From assembly GCA_046546235.1 (NCBI GenBank), contig JBKGYG010000078.1:1-6127 (forward strand): a stretch of 6,127 bases of DNA. The letters are read 5' to 3'. Shown piece after piece: positions 1 to 5,938 of the stretch. The notes under the pieces were generated by a model. The model made no database searches. It was not told where the DNA came from and saw nothing but the letters and a program-made list of their open reading frames with translations. Both the position numbers and the translations under genes were made by a program. How positions within the stretch are numbered: position 1 is the stretch's first letter; every line of letters begins with the position of its first letter. This DNA comes from JBKGYG01 sp046546235 (GTDB lineage: Bacteria > Bacillota > Clostridia > Lachnospirales > DSM-24629).

Positions 1-692
1 AAAAAATACATGGTCATCTAATAAAAAATATGCATGGACTAATAACTCATCTAAAAGGTGATTACGAACTGGCTCAAAAATGGTATGGTGCAAAAGGAAA
101 ATACTATTATTCTTTTCTGTATCCAAGTAATCTTTATAAAAAATATGATTTAAAGAAAGGCCAAAAATCACCGAAAAAAAAATATATACAGATTGGAAAT
201 TCAGCCTGTGAAACTAATAATCATATTGAAGTATTTGAAAAGTTATCAAAATATAAAAGTGAAAACATAGAATTTATCTGTCCACTTTCTTACTCGGGAA
301 AAGAAGAATATATAAAAGAAGTTATTGACGCAGGTTATAAAACATTCGGAAAAGAAAAATTTAATCCTATAACAGACTTCATGTCTTTTGATAAGTATTT
401 AGAGCTACTTGCTAAAGTTGATGTAGCAATTTTCAACCATAAAAGACAACGAGGTTTAGGTAACATAATTACACTACTAGGTCTTGGAAAAAAAGTATAT
501 ATTCGTGAAGAAATAACTACTTGGCAATTTTGTATAGATCATGATTTGAAGGTATATAATGCAAATGCTGATTTTGATGATTTGCTTGATAAGATGAGTG
601 AAGACTTAAAACAAAAAAATAAAAATAAAGTAAAAAGGCAGTTCTCAGAAAAAAAGCTTGTAGAAGACTGGAAGAAAATATTTAATGCGTAA
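1..692 (+). CDS. wecF: WecF-like dTDP-Fuc4NAc:lipid-linked glycan Fuc4NAc transferase, 5' partial
   Basis: This is the C-terminal part of a GT56-family glycosyltransferase, which in ECA synthesis moves Fuc4NAc from dTDP-Fuc4NAc onto undecaprenyl-linked GlcNAc-ManNAcA at the cytoplasmic membrane face. The frame is open from base 3 and reads KIHGHLIKN before the ATG at 30, so that ATG is probably internal. Recalled E. coli WecF is about 359 residues and 229 codons are visible, so roughly 130 residues lie upstream. Family-like segments, numbered from the ATG at 30, are IQIGNSACETNNH (54-66), the C-P-x-x-Y-S segment near 84-89, FDKYLELLAKVDVAIF (120-135) and the RQRGLGNI block (139-146), matching GNS...NEH and ARQQGIGT in E. 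coli WecF. No membrane segment is visible. The next gene starts 18 bases downstream. The neighbouring dTDP-Fuc4NAc genes support the call; the acceptor glycan cannot be told from this window. Confidence 0.87.
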   Translation, partial: KIHGHLIKNMHGLITHLKGDYELAQKWYGAKGKYYYSFLYPSNLYKKYDLKKGQKSPKKKYIQIGNSACETNNHIEVFEKLSKYKSENIEFICPLSYSGKEEYIKEVIDAGYKTFGKEKFNPITDFMSFDKYLELLAKVDVAIFNHKRQRGLGNIITLLGLGKKVYIREEITTWQFCIDHDLKVYNANADFDDLLDKMSEDLKQKNKNKVKRQFSEKKLVEDWKKIFNA

Positions 693-698
693 AAACTT

Positions 699-707
699 AA
701 GGGTGAG
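699..707 (+). promoter_or_regulatory. Ribosome binding site for the wecD-like gene
   Basis: AAGGGTGAG lies three bases before the ATG at 711 (its AAGGG core is seven bases from the start) and follows the wecF stop by six bases. It supports ATG 711 as the start. Confidence 0.7.
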
Positions 708-710
708 ATT

Positions 711-1403
711 ATGAAAAAATTGAGATGGGATACACAATTTTGGGGAATAGATATTTATGATTTTTCTGATATTGATAAGATATCTAATGTAAAAAAAGTT
801 AAATTTAGTTTACCAGCTTCAAAAGACTTTATTATTCAAGCGTTAATTAATGATGAGAATATTAAGGCTATTAACTATTTAGAAGACAAGGGCTTTAGAT
901 TTGCTGAAAGTAAAGTAACTTTGGTTAAAGGAGCTATACAAATAAATGAAATGTTTACTAATAATTTTCGAAAAGTTAAGATTGAAGAAATAGAAAATTA
1001 TAAAAATTTATTTTATGATTTGTATGGGAAGGTTAGCAGATTTTCTTTATTTAATAAAGGTAAAGTTAATCAATTCTATTATACTTGGGTTTTAAATAGT
1101 ATAAAGGGTAAAATGGATGATTCCTGTATTGGGTATTATGAGGAAGAAAAATTAGCTGGCTTTATAACATATAAATGTAGAGATAATAGTATATCTATTG
1201 GGCTATTAGGAGTCTTTCCGCAATTTCAGGGTCACGGTATAAGTAAAAAACTTTTAGCTCATATAGATAACATAGCTTTCAATAATAAATGTAATAGTGT
1301 GCATGTTTCAACACAAGGAAAAAACGTAAAAGCAATTAATGCATATATAAAAAGCGGTTTTATCTTCGACAGTATTAAACATTGGTATTATATGAGGGGG
1401 TAG
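711..1403 (+). CDS. wecD: WecD-like dTDP-fucosamine (dTDP-Fuc4N) acetyltransferase, GNAT family
   Basis: Predicted to transfer acetyl from acetyl-CoA to the 4-amino group of dTDP-Fuc4N, giving dTDP-Fuc4NAc in the cytoplasm. The 230-residue product is close to recalled E. coli WecD (about 224). The N-terminal third (LRWDTQFWG, then YLEDKGFRFAESKVTLVK at about 56-73) resembles the WecD substrate-binding half. The C-terminal half is a GNAT domain: acetyl-CoA motif A with Q-x-x-G-x-G as QFQGHG (171-176) after GLLGVFP, the HVSTQGKN strand (198-205), and AINAYIKSGF (208-217). Tyr212 aligns by eye with the Tyr proposed as general acid in E. coli WecD. The gene sits between wecF-like and wecE-like genes; the WecE-type aminotransferase three bases downstream would supply its substrate. 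A GNAT acting on another amino sugar is possible in principle, but the neighbours argue against it. Confidence 0.88.
   Translation: MKKLRWDTQFWGIDIYDFSDIDKISNVKKVKFSLPASKDFIIQALINDENIKAINYLEDKGFRFAESKVTLVKGAIQINEMFTNNFRKVKIEEIENYKNLFYDLYGKVSRFSLFNKGKVNQFYYTWVLNSIKGKMDDSCIGYYEEEKLAGFITYKCRDNSISIGLLGVFPQFQGHGISKKLLAHIDNIAFNNKCNSVHVSTQGKNVKAINAYIKSGFIFDSIKHWYYMRG
1394..1400 (+). promoter_or_regulatory. Ribosome binding site for the wecE-like gene, inside the wecD 3' end
   Basis: GAGGGGG falls within the last codons of the wecD-like gene and six bases before ATG 1407. This arrangement suggests translational coupling of the two genes. Confidence 0.7.
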
Positions 1404-1406
1404 TAT

Positions 1407-2576
1407 ATGATTAAGTTTAATGTTCCACCTTATGTTGGTAAGGAAGTACAATATATAAGAGAAGCTATAGAAAATAATCAAAAATTATGTGGTGATGGAC
1501 TCTATACAAGGAAGTGTAATAAATGGTTTGAAGAAAATTTTCAAACCCCCAAGGTATTACTGACAACTTCTTGTACCCATGCTTTAGAAATGGCTGCTAT
1601 TTTAATTGATATTCAGCCTGAAGATGAAGTTATTATGCCTTCTTACACCTTTGTATCTACGGCTAACGCTTTTGTATTAAGAGGAGCAAAGATTGTATTT
1701 GTTGATATTAGACCAGATACTATGAATATAGATGAAAATTTAATAGAAGATGCTATTACAGATAAAACTAAGGCTATTGTTCCTGTTCATTATGCAGGAG
1801 TAGCTTGTGAAATGGATAAAATAATGCATATTGCTAAAAAACATAAAATATATGTGATTGAAGATGCGGCACAAGGGGTTATGTCGACATACAAAGGGAA
1901 AGCATTGGGTACTATAGGTTATCTTGGTTGTTTTAGCTTTCATGAAACTAAAAATTATACTATGGGTGAAGGTGGGGCTTTGCTAATTAATAATAAAAAG
2001 TTTGTGGAAAGGGCTGAAATTATTCGAGAGAAAGGGACTAATAGAAGTAAGTTTATTAGAGGTCAGATAGATAAATATACATGGGTTGACTTAGGAAGTT
2101 CTTATTTACCTAGTGATATTAATGCGGCATTACTATATGCACAATTAGAAAAAGCAGAAGGAATTAATGATTATCGACTGAAGATATGGGAGACCTATTA
2201 TAAAAGATTAATAGAGTTAGCCGAGGAAGATTTAATAGAACTCCCCTATATTCCTAAAGATTGTGAACACAATGCTCATATGTTTTATATAAAGTGTAAA
2301 GATATTGAAGAAAGAACTAAACTGATTAAATTTTTGAAAGAAGAAGGAATACAAGCAGTCTTTCATTATATTCCACTTCACAGCTCTATAGCAGGACAAG
2401 ACTTTGGTCAATTCAATGGTGAAGATAAATATACAACAAAGGAAAGTGAAAAACTATTAAGATTGCCACTTTATTATTTTATAGAAAAAGAAGACACATA
2501 TTATATTATATCAAAAATATATGAATTTTATTATAAGGTGTTGTTAGAATTTGAAAATGATAAAAAAGTTATTTAG
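1407..2576 (+). CDS. wecE: dTDP-4-amino-4,6-dideoxygalactose transaminase (WecE/RffA)
   Basis: PLP-dependent sugar aminotransferase (DegT/DnrJ/EryC1/StrS family) that uses L-glutamate to aminate C4 of dTDP-4-keto-6-deoxyglucose, giving dTDP-Fuc4N. The product is 389 residues against about 376 recalled for E. coli WecE and matches it closely through most of its length. Recognisable blocks are KLCGDG (26-31), TSCTHALEMAA (54-64), DEVIMPSYTFVSTANAFV (73-90), VPVHYAGVACEMD (125-137), EDAAQGVMSTYKGKALGTIG (152-171) with the PLP-contacting Asp153 and Gln156, and SFHETKNYT (177-185) carrying the expected Schiff-base Lys182. The C-terminal NAHMFYIK and VFHYIPLH segments are also WecE-like. The start is ATG 1407, preceded by GAGGGGG. 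The last 26 bases overlap the flippase gene in another frame. The extra length is mainly a short charged C-terminal tail. Confidence 0.95.
   Translation: MIKFNVPPYVGKEVQYIREAIENNQKLCGDGLYTRKCNKWFEENFQTPKVLLTTSCTHALEMAAILIDIQPEDEVIMPSYTFVSTANAFVLRGAKIVFVDIRPDTMNIDENLIEDAITDKTKAIVPVHYAGVACEMDKIMHIAKKHKIYVIEDAAQGVMSTYKGKALGTIGYLGCFSFHETKNYTMGEGGALLINNKKFVERAEIIREKGTNRSKFIRGQIDKYTWVDLGSSYLPSDINAALLYAQLEKAEGINDYRLKIWETYYKRLIELAEEDLIELPYIPKDCEHNAHMFYIKCKDIEERTKLIKFLKEEGIQAVFHYIPLHSSIAGQDFGQFNGEDKYTTKESEKLLRLPLYYFIEKEDTYYIISKIYEFYYKVLLEFENDKKVI
2535..2540 (+). promoter_or_regulatory. Ribosome binding site favouring the TTG start of the flippase gene
   Basis: AAGGTG lies ten bases before TTG 2551 and sixteen bases before the alternative in-frame ATG 2557. 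Its spacing is better for the TTG. An in-frame stop (TAG 2545-2547) excludes earlier starts. Confidence 0.45.
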
Positions 2577-3885
2577 GAGTAAATTTGCAAAAAATATAGC
2601 AATTATAGCAGGTGGTACCGCCTTTGTTCAGGTATTAGGTTTTTTATTTTCACCAATTATAACAAGAATCTATTCACCAGATCACTACGGAATTTATACA
2701 GTCTTTTATACTACTTTGACTATATTAGTTAGTATAGGTTCGTTACATTATGAAAGGGCCATTCCTATAGCAGAAAACGAAAAAAAAGCAATAAATGTTT
2801 TAGCTTTATCTTTTACAGTATTGTTTTTTGTTGTTGTCATAACTACTATAGGACTTTTTCTTTGGGGGAATAAAATTTTATCCTTGCTGAATAGTGAAGA
2901 ATTAATTGATTATAGATTTCTAATTCCCTTGGGAATTGCTTTTGCTGGAGCATATAGGATTATTCTTCAATGGGCTTATAGAACTAAAAATTTCAGAGGA
3001 ATTACCAGAACAAGAGCTTCTCAAAGTATATTAAAAAATCTATCAAAAGTTACATTAGGTTTTTTGAATTTTGGTCCCATAGGATTAATATTAGGTCATA
3101 TTATAGGAGAAAGTGCAGGAATAACATCATTATCTTTACCAATAATAAAATATAATGAGGATTTGTTAAACAAGATAAATTGGAAAGAAATAAAGCAGAT
3201 GTCAAAGCGTTATATTAAATTCCCTTTATTTTCCGCTTCAAGTAATTATGTCTATACTTTTGGCAATAAAGTCCCAGTAATATTTTTAACAGCTATGTTT
3301 GGGAGTTCAACGGTAGGTTTGTTTGGACTTGCAAATAGTGTAGTCCACTTACCACTAAGCTTAATTGGAAGTTCGATAGGACAGGTTTTTTATGCAGAGG
3401 CTGCTGACATTGGGAAGTCAAATCCTAATAGACTAAAAGTACTGTCATCAAGATTAATTAAAAATCTAGCTCTTATTGGCTTATTACCATTGATAGCCCT
3501 ATTAATTTTAGGACCCTGGTTATTCTCTATTGTATTTGGCTCAGAATGGTATGAAGCAGGTGTATATGCTAGATTAATTGCGGTTATGGTATATTTTCAT
3601 TTATTAATTACTCCCTTTGGTAGAATTATGGAGATTTTTGAAAGGCAAAGTATTAATCTTTATATAAATATTTTTAGAGTAATATCAATTCTGTCATTAT
3701 TTTTGTTAGCACAATACTTAAATTTAAGCTCACATATAACAGTACTATTATATGCTATTATTGTATCTATAAACTATATTCTTTTATTAATTATAGCTTA
3801 TTTAGTTATGAATCAAGAAATACGGAAAAATAAAGGAGATGTTAATTATGAAAGGGATTATATTAGCAGGGGGAACGGGAAGTAG
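2551..3885 (+). CDS. wzx: Wzx-type lipid-linked oligosaccharide flippase
   Basis: Predicted integral membrane flippase of the MOP superfamily (polysaccharide transporter branch), moving an undecaprenyl-diphosphate-linked repeat unit from the inner to the outer face of the cytoplasmic membrane. The 444-residue product has about 11-12 hydrophobic segments, near residues 15-38, 46-66, 82-106, 122-140, 165-183, 224-252, 255-278, 303-328, 337-356, 368-390 and 393-420. N-terminal features typical of Wzx proteins are GGTAFVQVLGFLFSPIITRI and the following YSPDHYGIYTVF, and an Arg-rich cytoplasmic loop (RTKNFRGITRTRAS, 144-157) is present. It does not resemble WzxE as I recall it, despite following wecD-wecE as wzxE does. 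The start is TTG 2551 or ATG 2557. It overlaps wecE by 26 bases (20 if ATG) and its hydrophilic tail runs 38 bases into rfbA. Substrate specificity cannot be read from sequence. Confidence 0.87.
   Translation: MKMIKKLFRSKFAKNIAIIAGGTAFVQVLGFLFSPIITRIYSPDHYGIYTVFYTTLTILVSIGSLHYERAIPIAENEKKAINVLALSFTVLFFVVVITTIGLFLWGNKILSLLNSEELIDYRFLIPLGIAFAGAYRIILQWAYRTKNFRGITRTRASQSILKNLSKVTLGFLNFGPIGLILGHIIGESAGITSLSLPIIKYNEDLLNKINWKEIKQMSKRYIKFPLFSASSNYVYTFGNKVPVIFLTAMFGSSTVGLFGLANSVVHLPLSLIGSSIGQVFYAEAADIGKSNPNRLKVLSSRLIKNLALIGLLPLIALLILGPWLFSIVFGSEWYEAGVYARLIAVMVYFHLLITPFGRIMEIFERQSINLYINIFRVISILSLFLLAQYLNLSSHITVLLYAIIVSINYILLLIIAYLVMNQEIRKNKGDVNYERDYISRGNGK
3832..3838 (+). promoter_or_regulatory. Ribosome binding site deciding the rfbA start
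   Basis: AAAGGAG lies directly against ATG 3839, too close for initiation there, and nine bases before ATG 3848. ATG 3848 also gives the family's usual N-terminus (MKGIILAGGTGSR). The site lies inside the flippase gene. Confidence 0.75.
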
Positions 3886-4717
3886 ACTTTATCCTATAAC
3901 TAAAGGAATAAGCAAACAACTTTTACCTATATATGACAAGCCAATGATATACTATCCATTATCTGTTTTAATGCTATCTGGAATAAAAGAAATATTAATT
4001 ATATCAAATCCTGAATATATTGATTTATATAAAAATCTCTTAGGCGATGGGTCAAAATTAGAAATGAAGTATGAGTATATAGTTCAGAAAGAACCAAGAG
4101 GTTTAGCAGATGCATTCATTGTAGGAGAAGAATTTATTGCAGGAGATGATGTATGTTTAATTTTAGGTGATAATGTATTTTATGGACAAGGCTTTGTACC
4201 TAAACTTGAAAAGGCATCAAGAAATAAAGTTGGAGCAACTATCTTTGGTTATTATGTAAATAACCCTAAGGATTTTGGTGTCGTAGAATTTAATGAAGAT
4301 TGCAAAGTATTGTCGTTAGAAGAAAAACCTGAGAAACCAAAATCCAAATATGCGATACCAGGCTTATATTATTATGATAATACAGTTGTTAATAGAGCAA
4401 AAAATTTAAAGCCTTCTGCTAGAGGAGAATTGGAGATTACAGATTTAAATAGGGAATACTTAGTAGAGGATAAGCTACATGTAGAATTACTAGGAAGAGG
4501 TTTTGCATGGCTTGATACAGGTACTTATGATGGTCTTGCTAATGCAGCAGAGTTTGTAAGAACAATACAAAAAAGGACTGGGCTCTATGTTGCTTGTGTT
4601 GAGGAGATTGCTTATAATAATGGGTGGATAACAAAACAACAATTACAAAATATAGGAGAAGAATATGATAAAACTGACTATGGTAAATATATATTAAGTA
4701 TATTAAAGGAAGAGTAG
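3848..4717 (+). CDS. rfbA: Glucose-1-phosphate thymidylyltransferase (RmlA/RfbA)
   Basis: Cytoplasmic nucleotidyltransferase that joins dTTP and glucose-1-phosphate to make dTDP-glucose and pyrophosphate, the entry step to dTDP-deoxysugars. From ATG 3848 the protein has 289 residues, a normal RmlA length. It shows the nucleotide-binding loop LAGGTGSRLYP (6-16) with Arg13, then SKQLLPIYDKPMIYYP (22-37) with the conserved Lys23, EPRGLADAF (82-90), LGDN (106-109) with metal-binding Asp108, EEKP (158-161), RGELEITDLN (192-201) and WLDTGTYDGL (221-230) with a second acidic residue at 224. An ATG nine bases upstream is in frame but has no room for a ribosome binding site. The gene overlaps the 3' end of the flippase gene by 38 bases, and 49 bases separate it from rfbB. 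With no rfbC or rfbD beside it, its product probably feeds Fuc4NAc rather than rhamnose here. Confidence 0.96.
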   Translation: MKGIILAGGTGSRLYPITKGISKQLLPIYDKPMIYYPLSVLMLSGIKEILIISNPEYIDLYKNLLGDGSKLEMKYEYIVQKEPRGLADAFIVGEEFIAGDDVCLILGDNVFYGQGFVPKLEKASRNKVGATIFGYYVNNPKDFGVVEFNEDCKVLSLEEKPEKPKSKYAIPGLYYYDNTVVNRAKNLKPSARGELEITDLNREYLVEDKLHVELLGRGFAWLDTGTYDGLANAAEFVRTIQKRTGLYVACVEEIAYNNGWITKQQLQNIGEEYDKTDYGKYILSILKEE

Positions 4718-4751
4718 TTAAAAAGATATTATTTTTAGTTAAAATACAATG

Positions 4752-4758
4752 GGTGGAG
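4752..4758 (+). promoter_or_regulatory. Ribosome binding site deciding the rfbB GTG start
   Basis: GGTGGAG lies eight bases before GTG 4767. The upstream in-frame ATG 4749 would place this element inside the coding sequence and has no comparable site in front of it, so GTG 4767 is preferred. Confidence 0.72.
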
Positions 4759-4766
4759 TGATTTTA

Positions 4767-5876
4767 GTGAATATTTTAGTTACAGGTGGAGCAGGATTTA
4801 TAGGCAGTAATTTTGTGAAGCTAATGCTGAATAAATATAATGATTATAAGATTATAAATATAGATGCACTGACTTATGCTGGTAATTTAGAAAATTTAAA
4901 AGATATAGCAGATACCCAAAACTACACATTTATTAAAGCAGATATTAGAAATAGAAAAAAAATAGATGAGATATTTTCATTATATAATATAGAGACAGTA
5001 GTTAATTTTGCAGCTGAGTCCCATGTTGATAGAAGTATTGAGGAACCAGAGGTATTTTTAACTACTAATATAATTGGAACTCAGGTATTACTTGATGTAG
5101 CTAAAAAACATTGGAAGGTAAATTCTGAAGATAAATATTGCAAGGAATATAAACCTTCAGTTAAGTTTTTACAGGTGTCAACTGATGAAGTATATGGTGC
5201 ATTAGGTGATACAGGTATGTTTGTAGAAACTCTTCCTTTGAAACCTAACAGTCCTTATTCAGCTTCAAAAGCAAGTGCAGATATGATTGTTAGATCTTAT
5301 AACAAAACATTTGCTATGCCTGTTAATATCACTCGTTGTAGTAATAATTATGGACCTTATCAATTTCCTGAAAAATTAATTCCACTGATGATTAATAATT
5401 GTTTACAGGATAAAGAACTACCTGTATATGGTGATGGTATGCAGGTAAGAGACTGGTTACATGTATCTGATCATTGTTCAGCTATTGATACTGTCTTACA
5501 CAATGGTGAAGATGGTGAAATATATAATATCGGTGGAAACAATGAAAAAGCAAATATTGAAATAGTCAAACTAATTATAAACACCCTTGGTAAATCAGAG
5601 GATTTAATTAAATATGTTAAAGATAGACCTGGTCATGATAGGAGATATGCTATTGATAATACAAAAATCACTACTCAATTGGGCTGGGAGCCAGCCTATA
5701 CTTTTGAAAAAGGCATGAAAGAGACTATTGAATGGTATTTAAATAATAGAGAGTGGATTGAAAACATTTTGTCGGGAGATTATATGAACTATTACGATAA
5801 GATGTATTCGAACATTACCAGTGGAGGAAAAAAATTATCATTAGAAAATGAGGTTGCAATTTCTGAAGAAGAATAA
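4767..5876 (+). CDS. rfbB: dTDP-glucose 4,6-dehydratase (RmlB/RfbB)
   Basis: NAD-dependent extended short-chain dehydrogenase/reductase that converts dTDP-glucose to dTDP-4-keto-6-deoxyglucose, the substrate of the WecE-type aminotransferase upstream. From GTG 4767 it has 369 residues, slightly longer than typical RmlB. Visible features: the Rossmann motif TGGAGFIGS (6-14), NIDALTYAGNLENL (31-44), AAESHVDRS (82-90), the catalytic TDE triplet at 139-141 in VSTDEVYGALG, the Y-x-x-x-K pair Tyr164/Lys168 in PYSASKAS, NNYGPYQFPEKLIPL (193-207), YGDGMQVRDWLHVSDH (221-236) and GHDRRYAIDNTKI near the C-terminus. The final 30 or so residues form a polar, acidic tail. ATG 4749 would add six residues (MGGVIL) but lacks its own ribosome binding site. 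The gene ends in tandem stops, TAA then TAG. It is the last gene of the Fuc4NAc block. Confidence 0.96.
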   Translation: MNILVTGGAGFIGSNFVKLMLNKYNDYKIINIDALTYAGNLENLKDIADTQNYTFIKADIRNRKKIDEIFSLYNIETVVNFAAESHVDRSIEEPEVFLTTNIIGTQVLLDVAKKHWKVNSEDKYCKEYKPSVKFLQVSTDEVYGALGDTGMFVETLPLKPNSPYSASKASADMIVRSYNKTFAMPVNITRCSNNYGPYQFPEKLIPLMINNCLQDKELPVYGDGMQVRDWLHVSDHCSAIDTVLHNGEDGEIYNIGGNNEKANIEIVKLIINTLGKSEDLIKYVKDRPGHDRRYAIDNTKITTQLGWEPAYTFEKGMKETIEWYLNNREWIENILSGDYMNYYDKMYSNITSGGKKLSLENEVAISEEE

Positions 5877-5888
5877 TAGAGCTTTTAC

Positions 5889-5897
5889 TGCTATAAT
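5889..5897 (+). promoter_or_regulatory. Extended -10 promoter upstream of the sugar kinase frame
   Basis: TGCTATAAT is a perfect TGn extended -10 element for the vegetative sigma factor, 13 bases after the rfbB stop. No convincing -35 hexamer lies 16-18 bases upstream, which extended -10 promoters can tolerate. Transcription would start near 5904, about 35 bases before the kinase's likely start. In AT-rich DNA such matches arise by chance, but this one is the full consensus and sits in the intergenic gap. Confidence 0.5.
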
Positions 5898-5926
5898 TAA
5901 TTTTTTTACAGAAAGGAACTTTCTCT

Positions 5927-5930
5927 AGGA
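5927..5930 (+). promoter_or_regulatory. Possible ribosome binding site for the sugar kinase frame
   Basis: AGGA (within CTAGGAAAA) lies eight bases before ATA 5939, normal spacing, although ATA is a very poor start codon. A stronger-looking AAAGGA at 5912-5917 has no start codon at proper distance in the kinase frame. Confidence 0.3.
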
Positions 5931-5938
5931 AAACTTTA

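Noticed and set aside
30..692. Treating ATG 30 as the true start of the wecF-like gene.
   Set aside because: The frame is open to the window edge, residues before the ATG fit the family, there is no ribosome binding site ahead of it, and the protein would lack about a third of the usual length.
1740..1943. A 67-codon minus-strand open frame inside the wecE-like gene.
   Set aside because: It lies opposite a strongly conserved aminotransferase and encodes a protein rich in Cys, His and Phe with no recognisable motif; it is a shadow of the real gene.
3839..4717. A dTDP-rhamnose pathway reading of rfbA and rfbB.
   Set aside because: No rfbC or rfbD gene is present in the window, while the WecE-, WecD- and WecF-type genes account for the 4-keto sugar. 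Rhamnose genes outside the window cannot be excluded.
4745..4750. TACAAT before rfbB as a -10 promoter element.
   Set aside because: No acceptable -35 hexamer and no extended -10 TG precede it, and such hexamers are common by chance in DNA this AT-rich.
5901..5924. T-run (5901-5907) and small hairpin AGAAAG/CTTTCT (5910-5924) after rfbB as a terminator.
   Set aside because: The T-run precedes the hairpin on the plus strand, the stem is short and AT-rich, and no T-tract follows it. Read on the minus strand, the hairpin is followed by A's rather than T's.
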